From positions 281,874 to 345,873 of the forward strand of contig JAJDAL010000006.1 of assembly GCA_029261875.1 (NCBI GenBank): a stretch of 64,000 bases of DNA, given 5' to 3'. The DNA comes from Deltaproteobacteria bacterium (GTDB taxonomy: Bacteria; Myxococcota_A; UBA9160; JAJDAL01). This document shows, in pieces, positions 35,233-45,035 of this stretch (the stretch's first letter is position 1; the number at the start of each line of letters is the position of its first letter). A program made the position numbers and the translations under genes. The notes below the pieces were generated by a model. The model was given only the letters and a program-made list of their open reading frames with translations, did not search any database and had not been told where the DNA came from.

Positions 35233-38200
35233 ATGCCGCTTTTCTCCGCAGTCCGGTTTTCAAAGGTTCTCTCCAGCGTTGGATTCGGGTTGGCGCTCGC
35301 CCTCTGGAGCGGCGGCGAACGTACGGCCAACGCGATATCGAATGGTCTCGAGACCCAGTCGTTTCCCACGGTGGGGGCGGTGCTCCACTCCGGAGGCATC
35401 CGCTGTTCGGGTGTGCTGGTCGGCTGTGAGACCTTCCTGACGACGGCGAACTGCGTTTCGCATGTAACGACCTCGAATCTCTCGGTCTACCTCCAACATG
35501 CCGGGGTCTTCCCAGTCGCCTCTGCGACGCCCCATCCCGACTACGATTTTCCCGCCGCAAACATTGCCGTGTTGAAACTCGCGACTCCGGTAACAGGCAT
35601 TGCACCGACCCCGCTCAATACATTGGATCCCACGGACTTCATCCCCGCTCCGGGCACCTTCGTGGGCTTTGGCGAAACCTTCGATGGACGAGACGACGAA
35701 GGGCTCAAACGATTTGGCGCCGTGGAGACATCGCTCTGCCAAGCAGGCTCCGACGAAGAACACCTTTGCTGGGAATTCGAGGAGCCCCTCGGCCCCGCCG
35801 GCTCGGATTCGAACACCTGCAGATTCGGCGATTCCGGAGCGCCCCTGTTCATGGATCTAGGGGCGGGAGGAGTCGTGGCCGCCACATCCTTCTCTGGCCG
35901 ATGCAACCCGGGGGATCCAAGCAACCGTGCCTCCAACCTCGCCACCTACTTGGATTTCATCGTTGCCGAGGGCGGCGCTGACCTCGAGGATCCGTCCTGT
36001 AGTGGCCCGGCGGTGGGCGACGCCTCCGTGAGTGTCGTGGAACGCACTGGAAGCCTGAGCGCTGCGAATCCCGAGGCCTTGTATCGAATCGGTGTCACGC
36101 CCGGCGCTACTCGCATGATCGTCACGATGAATTCCACCCGGCGCGACGGGGAAATCTTCAACCTGCATGTAAAACACGGAAGCCCCGCTACCCCGAATGA
36201 CTTCGATTGTGCTTCCGAGGTGTCCCGGCAGTTCGAATCCTGCGTGATCGATAACCCTGCCGCCGGGGATTGGTTCATCCTGGTGGATCGCTGGGAAGGA
36301 AACGCCCCGTTCCAACTCACAGCAACCATCCATGACGCGGCTCCCGCCGTGTGTGGCGACGAATCGAGCGAACTCGCCGAGGAGTGCGATGGTGCCAGCG
36401 ACGCCAATTGCCCGGGGGCGTGTACGAGCGATTGCACGTGTCAAACCGAGATCGACGATTTCATGTGTTACTCGACGCGCAAGTCCCGAGGGTCCCCACG
36501 CTTCGAACGTAGCCAGGTTGGAATCTCGGACGAGATCGAGTCGGGCCAATTCGACGTCCGCGGGCCCGCAGCGCTTTGCACGCCCGCAGACGGCGCCGGC
36601 GACGGCATCGACGACCCCGACACACATCTCGAGGGTTATCACATCAAACCTGCCGCCGGACTGAAACACGTGGCGCAAAAAGAGTTGAGGGTAAAGACGC
36701 GGTTCTTCGAACATCATCTCGACACGCGCCGCGCAGAGCGCTTGCTGGTTCCCGCCGCTCTCGACCCCGCGTCGCCTCCATTGGCGCCGGAGCTCTCCAG
36801 CCACTTCTTGGATCACTACAAGTGCTACCAGGTGCGCGATTCCCGAGGCTTCCCCCGCATGCCGCGAGGCATCCAGGCCCAGGTGTCCGATGCCTTCGAG
36901 AACCGCCGCTACGACCTGAAGCGCGCCATGCGCCTGTGCCTACCGGGCGATCAAGACGGGCTGGGGATCAAACACCCGGAGAAAGCCATTCTCTGTTACC
37001 AGGCAAAGAAAGCCAGTGGCGAAACCCATCACACCCGACAGGTGGGTCTCCACAGCGCCGACGCCATCGCGACGCTCCAACAAGACACCAAGAAGGAAGA
37101 GTCCCTGTGCGTTGCAGCGGAAGTGATCAAGCCCCAACCGGACGAGTGCAGCACCGCACCGGAGATCACTTCGTTCCCCAGCACCCACCTGCTGAATGTG
37201 CAGACCGCCACAACTTCGTTCGACGATCCCTTCGCGTCCTGTGTCTACGAGCAAGGGGAAAATAGCGTCTTCTACCGCTACACGGCGCCCGCCGATGGGG
37301 TTCTCTCCGTCGATACCTTCGGCAGCGACTACGAAGCCGGGCTGGCGGTTTTCAACGGCGGATGCGGCGATCTTCAGGAGATTGCGTGCAACGATTATGC
37401 GGGGGATCGAGGCGATGCGCAGTTGGGCGTGGGGGTTCATGCGGGAGAGACCTACACCATCGAGGTCACGTCGGAGTTCGGTCTCTACGAAGAAGACAAT
37501 GAAGGACACCTACGCCTGAACTTCGACTTTCTCCCGTGCGGTGGAAACTGCAACCGGAACGATGAGTGCAGCGACGCAATCCCCATTGCGAAATTTCCCT
37601 TCGAGGATCGACGCGTGGTTTCCAACGCCACCTACAACCCCGTCGACGATGCGGAAGTCTGCGGTTCCGGGGAGGACCGCGGAACCGTCTGGTACAAAGT
37701 CACCGCTCCCGTCGATGGTTACATCTGGATCGACACCGCGGGCAGCGACTACGACACGGTCGGAACCGCGCTGAACGGAACCTGCGGTGACCTCGATGCC
37801 TTCTATTGCGACGGCTCCCAGGACGAGCCCTTCCTGGCGATTCAAACCATCGTCGACTTCGACGTCGTGGGCGGCGTGCCCGTCTACGTCGCGATCAGCG
37901 AAGATCGCGAAGCGAACGGCGGAGGAATTCTGGACCTCGTCGCGCATTTCACACCGGAAACGTGCGGGGACTACAACCTCGATCCCGGGGAGACCTGCGA
38001 CATCGACGCCGATGCCGCCTGTCCGGGTCGCTGTACCTCGAACTGTACCTGTGCACCGGGTTTCGACAGCTGTATGGATGCCATCGAGATCGATGGCTTT
38101 CCCTTCAGCCACGTCACGGACACGAGTCTCGCCACCAACGCGCCCGACGATCCCAGGCCCACCTGCGGCGCGGGCACGCGTAGCGTCTGGTACAGCGTCA

Positions 38201-40986
38201 CCCCGGAAGTCGGCGGCAAGCTGATTCTCGATAGTTTCGTGAGCGAGTTCGACAGCGTGATCTCGGTCTATCCCGGTAACTGCGGCGAATTCACACGAGA
38301 CGACGAGATCGTCTGCAACGACTGGGCCGCAGACCCCTACGCGTACCTGGGCGCGGTGGAGTTCGATGCCGAAGCGGGCCAGACCTACAGCGTCCAGGTA
38401 TCGCACTACGAAAGCTATGGCTCCGGCAACCATTTGGAGTTCAACGCCGCCCTCGACCTTTGTGGCAACGGCGTGCTCGACAGCCCCAATGAGCAATGCG
38501 AAAACGGAAATGACGCGGCCTGTCCGGGCTTCTGCAGTGAGGATTGCCAGTGCATCAGCGGAAACGACGCTTGCGCGACCGCGCACCCGGTGACCACGTT
38601 TCCCTTCAGGGAAATACTCGATGTTTCCAACACCACCTCGTCCTTCGACGACCCCGTGCTCTCCTGCGCGTACGGCGAATCCAATCGACCGCGCTGGGGA
38701 TACAACAGCGTCTGGTACGCCGTCACGCCCCCCATCGATGGCACCCTCCTCATCGATGCGGCCGGAGCCAACTACTCCGTGGACCTCGCGGTGCACACGG
38801 GCACCTGCAACAACCTCGAGGAGCTGTTGTGCGAAGACGAATCGACCCACGAGCTACCCGTCACCGCAGGCGAGACGCTCTATCTCGAGGTAACCGCCGA
38901 CTACGAGAACGAGGATCAGAACCGCCGCGTTCTCTCCCTCGACCTCATTTTCGACTCCTGCGGCGATGGCATTCTCGATCCGGGCGAAGAATGCGAAGTC
39001 GGCTCCGACGATTCCTGCCCCGGTTTCTGCAGCGAAGATTGTCGTTGCATCAGCGGAAACGACGCCTGCGTGGCCGCGCGTCCGGTGAACTCGTTTCCCT
39101 TCGCAGAGACGCTCAATGTAACGAGCGCCACCTCTTCCTTTGACGACCCGGTGCTCTCCTGCGCAGCGGGAAATTCGAATCGACCCCAATGGGGCTTCAA
39201 CAGCGTTTGGTACGCCATCACGCCGCCCACCTCGGGAACCCTCCTCGTCGACACCAGCGGCACCAACTACGCCGTCGACAGCTCGCTGCACTCCGGCGCC
39301 TGCGGCGAACTGGAAGAACAGCTGTGTGATCCATTTCCTCCAACGGATTTCCCCGTCACCGCGGGCGAGACGGTCTACCTCGAAGTCACCGCCGACCAAA
39401 AGGGGAATGGTTTCTCGCGGGTTCTCTCACTCGACCTGGATCTCGACGTCTGCGGAAACGGAATCATGGACCCCGGAGAAGCCTGCGATGGAGCCGATGA
39501 CGCTGCGTGCCCCGGTTATTGTGATACGGCGTGTACCTGCGCGGCCCTCCCCGACGATCCCGACGAGTGCCTGAGTGCGCCGGAACTCTCCACCCACGTG
39601 CGCAACTATCGTTTCCCTTCCCTGGCACAATCGGGCCAGTCACCGAGCGACCCCACACTTTCGTGCAGTCCCACGGATTTTCGAACGACCTGGTACCGCT
39701 TCACTCCCGACTCCGACGGAGAATTCGTCGCCATTGCGAATCAGAACGCAAACAACACGTCTCGGATGGTGTTGGCCGCGCACCGCGGAGCGTGCTCGCA
39801 ATTGGAGGAACTCGATTGCTCTCTGGAGCCGGCGGATTACACCAGCGCGGCGATTCGGTTCGACGTCGAGGCCGGTCAAAATTACTGGTTGGAACTCGCT
39901 GTGACGCGCCAATCACACGTTTCTACGGATCTCGAGGCCTATTTCGTACCGAACACGTGTGGGAACGGCGTGATCGACGCGGATGAAAGATGCGACGGAG
40001 CCGCGTCTCCGTCCTGTCCCGGCAGTTGCAATAGCGATTGCCAATGTGCGACGGGCGCGCTCGACACTTGCCAGCGGGCGGAAGTCATCGACGCGTTCCC
40101 CTACAACGATTGGATCCAGACGACACACTACTCCAGCGATCCAGACGACCCCGAGCTCTCGTGTGGCGATCCCACGCAGCTTCGGGGGGGACACACCGCT
40201 TGGTATCAGTTCACGGCACCTTCCGACGGCACCCTGCGCGCAAACACGTTCGAGGGAAAGAACCGGACCACTATCGACACCGTATTGGCCGCGCACGTGG
40301 GCAGTTGCGCGTCCAAGAGCGAAGTCGCGTGCAGTGATGACCTCGATACCCCCCGTTCCGAGGTCGAACTGCCGGTGAACGCAGGCGAAACCTATTTCCT
40401 GGAGATCGCGTCCCGGGGCAACACGGTTGGCGGACGGGCGGTTCTGCATGCGAATTTCGAGGCCGACTCCTGTGGAAACGGCGTGCTCGAAGCCGGCGAG
40501 GCCTGTGACGCGAGTGACGACGCTGCCTGCCCCGGCACCTGCACGAGCCAGTGCCAATGCGCCGTGGCGGGCGACGAATGCGTGGCCGCGTTCCGCGTCG
40601 ACACGTTCCCCTTCTCGGCTGCCAACAGCACCATCAACGAGACCAGTGCGCCCGATGATCCCCCGCTCTCCTGCGGACTCGCCCTGCGCCCCCAGGGTTC
40701 CCATACCCTGTGGTACGAAATGATCGCCCCCCGCGAGGGTGTTCTGACGCTGCGCTTCGGAACCTTCTTCAATGGCCGCTGGGCGGCCCATTCGGGAACC
40801 TGCGGCGCCCTCACCGAAGTGGCGTGCACCTTCGGCCAGAACTCGATCGACATCCCGGTATTGGGCGGCGAGACCTATTACGCCGAACTCACGTCGTATG
40901 GAACCACCGACGGAAATCACGCCGGCGTCTCCATCACCTTCGAAGCCTGCGGCGACGACATCGGCATCCCCTGCGCGGCCCCCTAG
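35233..40986 (+). CDS. Giant secreted modular protein with an inactive trypsin-like domain (pseudoprotease)
   Basis: The protein has 1917 residues from the ATG at 35233 (GAGGAGG five bases upstream). A signal peptide (to about ...ERTANA) leads into a trypsin-fold domain (about 35-255). The catalytic histidine is N73 (TTANC for TAAHC) and the aspartate is N110 (AANIAVLKL for DIAVLKL). The serine S201 remains in FGDSGAP. Then come one beta-rich module, three CYxxR/K repeats (near 36465, 36826, 36990) and eight further pre-peptidase-C-like modules. Seven Myxococcus-type Cys-rich linkers separate them (C-G-x-G...C-D...CPG-C...C-x-C; starting near 36352, 37962, 38461, 38959, 39451, 39958 and 40471). 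It is probably extracellular and a binding scaffold rather than an enzyme. Confidence 0.88.
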   Translation: MPLFSAVRFSKVLSSVGFGLALALWSGGERTANAISNGLETQSFPTVGAVLHSGGIRCSGVLVGCETFLTTANCVSHVTTSNLSVYLQHAGVFPVASATPHPDYDFPAANIAVLKLATPVTGIAPTPLNTLDPTDFIPAPGTFVGFGETFDGRDDEGLKRFGAVETSLCQAGSDEEHLCWEFEEPLGPAGSDSNTCRFGDSGAPLFMDLGAGGVVAATSFSGRCNPGDPSNRASNLATYLDFIVAEGGADLEDPSCSGPAVGDASVSVVERTGSLSAANPEALYRIGVTPGATRMIVTMNSTRRDGEIFNLHVKHGSPATPNDFDCASEVSRQFESCVIDNPAAGDWFILVDRWEGNAPFQLTATIHDAAPAVCGDESSELAEECDGASDANCPGACTSDCTCQTEIDDFMCYSTRKSRGSPRFERSQVGISDEIESGQFDVRGPAALCTPADGAGDGIDDPDTHLEGYHIKPAAGLKHVAQKELRVKTRFFEHHLDTRRAERLLVPAALDPASPPLAPELSSHFLDHYKCYQVRDSRGFPRMPRGIQAQVSDAFENRRYDLKRAMRLCLPGDQDGLGIKHPEKAILCYQAKKASGETHHTRQVGLHSADAIATLQQDTKKEESLCVAAEVIKPQPDECSTAPEITSFPSTHLLNVQTATTSFDDPFASCVYEQGENSVFYRYTAPADGVLSVDTFGSDYEAGLAVFNGGCGDLQEIACNDYAGDRGDAQLGVGVHAGETYTIEVTSEFGLYEEDNEGHLRLNFDFLPCGGNCNRNDECSDAIPIAKFPFEDRRVVSNATYNPVDDAEVCGSGEDRGTVWYKVTAPVDGYIWIDTAGSDYDTVGTALNGTCGDLDAFYCDGSQDEPFLAIQTIVDFDVVGGVPVYVAISEDREANGGGILDLVAHFTPETCGDYNLDPGETCDIDADAACPGRCTSNCTCAPGFDSCMDAIEIDGFPFSHVTDTSLATNAPDDPRPTCGAGTRSVWYSVTPEVGGKLILDSFVSEFDSVISVYPGNCGEFTRDDEIVCNDWAADPYAYLGAVEFDAEAGQTYSVQVSHYESYGSGNHLEFNAALDLCGNGVLDSPNEQCENGNDAACPGFCSEDCQCISGNDACATAHPVTTFPFREILDVSNTTSSFDDPVLSCAYGESNRPRWGYNSVWYAVTPPIDGTLLIDAAGANYSVDLAVHTGTCNNLEELLCEDESTHELPVTAGETLYLEVTADYENEDQNRRVLSLDLIFDSCGDGILDPGEECEVGSDDSCPGFCSEDCRCISGNDACVAARPVNSFPFAETLNVTSATSSFDDPVLSCAAGNSNRPQWGFNSVWYAITPPTSGTLLVDTSGTNYAVDSSLHSGACGELEEQLCDPFPPTDFPVTAGETVYLEVTADQKGNGFSRVLSLDLDLDVCGNGIMDPGEACDGADDAACPGYCDTACTCAALPDDPDECLSAPELSTHVRNYRFPSLAQSGQSPSDPTLSCSPTDFRTTWYRFTPDSDGEFVAIANQNANNTSRMVLAAHRGACSQLEELDCSLEPADYTSAAIRFDVEAGQNYWLELAVTRQSHVSTDLEAYFVPNTCGNGVIDADERCDGAASPSCPGSCNSDCQCATGALDTCQRAEVIDAFPYNDWIQTTHYSSDPDDPELSCGDPTQLRGGHTAWYQFTAPSDGTLRANTFEGKNRTTIDTVLAAHVGSCASKSEVACSDDLDTPRSEVELPVNAGETYFLEIASRGNTVGGRAVLHANFEADSCGNGVLEAGEACDASDDAACPGTCTSQCQCAVAGDECVAAFRVDTFPFSAANSTINETSAPDDPPLSCGLALRPQGSHTLWYEMIAPREGVLTLRFGTFFNGRWAAHSGTCGALTEVACTFGQNSIDIPVLGGETYYAELTSYGTTDGNHAGVSITFEACGDDIGIPCAAP

Positions 40987-41211
40987 CCGGGACCCGATGA
41001 CCGCCGACACACAGCTTGGGCCGGCTACAACGCATGCGCATGCGATAGGCAGAGTCACCTCGAAATCGCCTTCGCGTTTGACACAAACTTGAGTTGGAGT
41101 GCTCGCGCCCTTTCCGACCCCAGTTCGAATCTAATCAAACACTAAGCCTCCCCTAAGGCTACTCGCGATCAACGGTCGTAGAGTCCTCGCTCCTCTTGTT
41201 GGAGATCGATC

Positions 41212-44200
41212 ATGCTGCCGCTCGAATCGGACACGAACATCATCGCGAAACGAATTCGCGTCGAAACACTGACCGCCCTGGCCTTCTCGTTGAGCCTCAT
41301 CCTACTCTCAGGAAGCGCGCCGGCAGAGAGCGCCGCACCGCGCAGCAACCCGCGCATCGTCAACGGTCTTCCGACGACGAGCTTTCCGACGACCGGGGCT
41401 CTTCTCGAATCCGAATCCCAAATCTGCTCGGGAACGCTCATCGGGTGCGAAACGTTTCTCACCGCTGCCCACTGCGTGGAGTTTTCCTATCCGGACGAGC
41501 TCGAGGTTTTCTTCCAGCACGCTGGACTGTTTCAAGTGAGCTCGATCAGCATCCATCCCAGTTTTGATTTCCCCGTGGCCGACGTAGCGGTATTGAAGCT
41601 CGCGCAACCCGTCACCGGAATTCTTCCGACGCCCATCAATCAGACTTCGCCCGCGGGTTTCATCCCGCATTCCGGAACCATCGTGGGTTTCGGCCTAAGC
41701 GATGGAAACCAAAATGACGCAGGGATCAAACGCCAGGGGCAGATCGAGACGACCAGCTGCCTCCCCTCATCGGGCGCCACGGACACCGAACTCGTCTGCT
41801 GGAACTTTTCCGCACCCGTAGGCTCGCCCGGCACGGACTCCAACACCTGCTTCGGAGACTCTGGCGGGCCGCTGTTCATGGATCTCGGCAACGGAACCGT
41901 TGTGGCCGGAATCACATCCGGAGGAACCAACGGAGAGTGCCTCACCACGGACCACAGCTACGATGCCAACGTCGAGAACTACAAAGATTTCATCCTCGCC
42001 CAGGGTGGAGCGGACGTAACCCACCCCACCTGCGTAGGTCCCTTCGTAGAGAGTCCGGACGTAGACGTTCTCGCGGCGAACGGAACCATTGACTTCAATG
42101 GCCCGTTCGAAGCCCGTACCCAGTTCAGCATCCCGAGCGGAGCTTCCCAGCTCCGGGTGGTACTCAACGCCGCGGATAACGGCAGCATTTTCGACATGTA
42201 TCTCAAGCATGGGAGCGCCCCCACCCTCGAGGACTACCACTGCCAGAGCATGACGGATGCCCAGTTCAAAGCCTGCATTCTCGACGCACCCGCCGGGGGC
42301 GAATGGCATGTATTGATCGATGCGTTCGTGGGTTACGGTGACTATCAGCTCACCCGTACGGTCTTCGGCGCAGATGGATCCGACCCCGCGGTCTGCGGAA
42401 ACGGCGTCGTCGAACTCGGCGAGCAATGCGACGGCGCTGGAAATCAATGTCTCGGGGCCTGCAAGTCGGATTGCACCTGCCAGACCGAACTCGATGAATT
42501 CGCGTGTTACAAGACTCGACGCTCGGCGTTCGGTGAACGCTTCGAACGAACCGAAGTGCTGCTCTCGGACGGCTTCGAAAGTGGTCCCTTCGAAGCGCGT
42601 TCGCAGAAACATCTTTGCGTGGCGTCTGACACCGATGTCGATGCCGATGGGATCCAAGACCCCAACACCCATTTGGTCAGCTACGTGCTCCGGAGCGCCG
42701 GCGGCGCGACCCATGATCGGCGGAAGGGTCTTGCGATTTCCGACAAATACGGAGATCACACGATGGACACCCTACGGGTCACGCGTTTGATGGTGCCCAC
42801 TTCGTTGAGTCTCGTGAGCCCGCCCGGTCCACTGGACCCGGACAACCACATCGTGGACCACTACAAGTGTTACCAAGCCAAGAAGTCCCGGGGGACGCCG
42901 AGCTTCCCGCGCGGCGTGGAAACTTTCGTCACCAATTCGCTCGAAGCGCTGCTCGGCGGCCGAAAGTTTGGGTTGCGCAGCCCGAAGGAAATTTGTCTGC
43001 CGGTCGATCAGGATGGCCAAGGCATCAAGGATGCCAACCAGGGCCTCACCTGTTACACGGCAAAGCGAGCTCGCAAACAGCCGAAGCACATCAAGCACGG
43101 TGCACTACACCTGGAGAACGAATTCGGCATCCAACGCCTGGACACCGTCAAGGCGGACCTGCTTTGCGCGGCTGCGGAAATCAGCGCTCCGAGTCCCGAC
43201 GACTGTTCGAACGCTGCGGCGATTCCGGGATTTCCAGCAACGCTGCAAGTCAACACGGCCAACAACACAGTTTCTGCGGACGACCCCTTCGTTGAATGCG
43301 GAACAGGCGATCAGCAAGCTCACAGCACGTGGTTCGAATTTGTCGCCCCAGAGGCTGGCATCGTCACGATCTCGACGCTCAACAGCAATTACGACACGGT
43401 TCTCTCGGCCCATTCCGGCGTATGCGGCGACCTATCGCCGCTTACCTGCAATGACGATGTGGATGGAACGCTCCAATCCCGCATCCAACTCTCCGTGCTC
43501 GCAGGCGAGACTTACCGGGTCGAAGTAACGAGCTACGGAGACGATTCAGGCGGGAACCTGGTACTCAACATCGACCTGGAAACCTGTGATGAGAACTGCA
43601 CGGGCCCCGTGGCCAACCAGTGCATCGACGCTGGCGCAATTTCGGAGTTCCCCACCGTCATCCAGCAGGATCTGAGCACCTTCAGCACCAACCCGGATGA
43701 GCCCACTCTCACCTGCGCGGATGCCGGGCGTAGCGGATGGGTGAGAGTGACCGCACCGGACGATGGATTCGTGACCGCGAGCACGGAAGGCAGTGCCTAC
43801 GACACGGTACTCGCCGCGCATTCGGGCACGTGTGGATCGCTTTCCGAATTGGCGTGCAACGATCAGTTCGTCGGCGATCAATCCCAGATCCGGTTCCCGG
43901 TCTCCGCCGGCGAAGACTACCTGGTTGAGATCGCGGCTTGGAGTACAGGACTCGCCGGGCAACTCGAGCTCGATCTGGCTTTCGACCAATGTGGCAACAA
44001 CGTCCGAAACCCCGGCGAACTGTGTGACGGTACCGACGCCGCAGCGTGTCCCGGAGCCTGCGACCTGGCATGCTCCTGTGGGTCCAGCGACAACGCCGCT
44101 TTCGTCTTCCCGAACGGAATTCCGGCGCTGATTTCTCCCGGTGGGGCCATGCGGGTGGAGGTCACCGACCTCTTGGGAAGCATTCAACCCGGCACGGGGA

Positions 44201-44934
44201 TTCTGCACGTGGAAGGCACCGACGGTGTATTCGGCGAATATCCCATGACCCAGATTTCCCCAAATCTGTACGATGCGGTGCTTCCACTCACCGATTGCGG
44301 GTCGCAAGTTCGTTTCTTCATCAGCGCGGAAACCACGGAAGGGGAATTGCTGACGACTCCCTTCGGCGCGCCCGAAGCAACCCATGATGTCATCACTGCG
44401 GATGCAATCTCGGAGCGGTTCTCGGACGACTTCGAGTCGGACCGAGGTTGGACCGTGTCGGGAGACGCCCAGACGGGGGCGTGGGAACGGGCGGTTCCCG
44501 CGCAGGGAGGTGTCCGCAATGACCCCGCAACCGACGCCGACGGTTCCGGCCAATGCTTCATCACCGGAAACGGCGTTGACGAGGACGTGGACCTCGGGTC
44601 CACGACGCTTACGTCGCCCGAGTTAGACGTGTCCGGCGCAAGCGGGGCGGTGTTCTTCCAATATTCGCGCTGGTTCAACGATGCGGGATCGAACGAGCGA
44701 GACGAACCCATGCATGTGGAAATCTCGGGCGACGCGGGATCCACGTGGGTTCTGGCGGAGGTCGTGGGCCCCGCGCTGGGCGCCGGGTGGAATCAAGCTC
44801 AAGTGCGCGTGCAGGATTTCACCCCGCTGTCGGATTCGGTCCAGATTCGCTTCACGGTCTCCGATCTGCCCAACACCACCGTCATGGAGGCCGGCGTGGA
44901 CGCCGTATCGCTCATGGAATACACGTGTAACTAG
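41212..44934 (+). CDS. Secreted trypsin-like serine protease with cysteine-rich and C-terminal domains
   Basis: The 1240-residue protein has a signal peptide and the zymogen-type junction RIVNG near residue 48. The triad is complete: H87 in LTAAHC, D124 in VADVAVLKL and S217 in FGDSGGP. It then repeats the order of its neighbour: one beta module, a Cys-rich linker (near 42393), three CYxxK/R repeats, two pre-peptidase-C-like modules and a second linker (near 43990). A unique C-terminal part ends in a jelly-roll-like domain (DDFESDRGWTVSG, GAWERAVP). It is the active paralogue of the 35233 protein and probably an extracellular protease. GGAG lies seven bases before the ATG. Confidence 0.9.
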   Translation: MLPLESDTNIIAKRIRVETLTALAFSLSLILLSGSAPAESAAPRSNPRIVNGLPTTSFPTTGALLESESQICSGTLIGCETFLTAAHCVEFSYPDELEVFFQHAGLFQVSSISIHPSFDFPVADVAVLKLAQPVTGILPTPINQTSPAGFIPHSGTIVGFGLSDGNQNDAGIKRQGQIETTSCLPSSGATDTELVCWNFSAPVGSPGTDSNTCFGDSGGPLFMDLGNGTVVAGITSGGTNGECLTTDHSYDANVENYKDFILAQGGADVTHPTCVGPFVESPDVDVLAANGTIDFNGPFEARTQFSIPSGASQLRVVLNAADNGSIFDMYLKHGSAPTLEDYHCQSMTDAQFKACILDAPAGGEWHVLIDAFVGYGDYQLTRTVFGADGSDPAVCGNGVVELGEQCDGAGNQCLGACKSDCTCQTELDEFACYKTRRSAFGERFERTEVLLSDGFESGPFEARSQKHLCVASDTDVDADGIQDPNTHLVSYVLRSAGGATHDRRKGLAISDKYGDHTMDTLRVTRLMVPTSLSLVSPPGPLDPDNHIVDHYKCYQAKKSRGTPSFPRGVETFVTNSLEALLGGRKFGLRSPKEICLPVDQDGQGIKDANQGLTCYTAKRARKQPKHIKHGALHLENEFGIQRLDTVKADLLCAAAEISAPSPDDCSNAAAIPGFPATLQVNTANNTVSADDPFVECGTGDQQAHSTWFEFVAPEAGIVTISTLNSNYDTVLSAHSGVCGDLSPLTCNDDVDGTLQSRIQLSVLAGETYRVEVTSYGDDSGGNLVLNIDLETCDENCTGPVANQCIDAGAISEFPTVIQQDLSTFSTNPDEPTLTCADAGRSGWVRVTAPDDGFVTASTEGSAYDTVLAAHSGTCGSLSELACNDQFVGDQSQIRFPVSAGEDYLVEIAAWSTGLAGQLELDLAFDQCGNNVRNPGELCDGTDAAACPGACDLACSCGSSDNAAFVFPNGIPALISPGGAMRVEVTDLLGSIQPGTGILHVEGTDGVFGEYPMTQISPNLYDAVLPLTDCGSQVRFFISAETTEGELLTTPFGAPEATHDVITADAISERFSDDFESDRGWTVSGDAQTGAWERAVPAQGGVRNDPATDADGSGQCFITGNGVDEDVDLGSTTLTSPELDVSGASGAVFFQYSRWFNDAGSNERDEPMHVEISGDAGSTWVLAEVVGPALGAGWNQAQVRVQDFTPLSDSVQIRFTVSDLPNTTVMEAGVDAVSLMEYTCN

Positions 44935-45035
44935 GCGAAGATTCTTTCTGACCTCCCCGGCAGCCAGGGGTCGAATCGAGAGGGACGACCGGCGTCTATT
45001 GAGTTCTCGGCGCGGGGCTGTCATCTTGCGACTGC

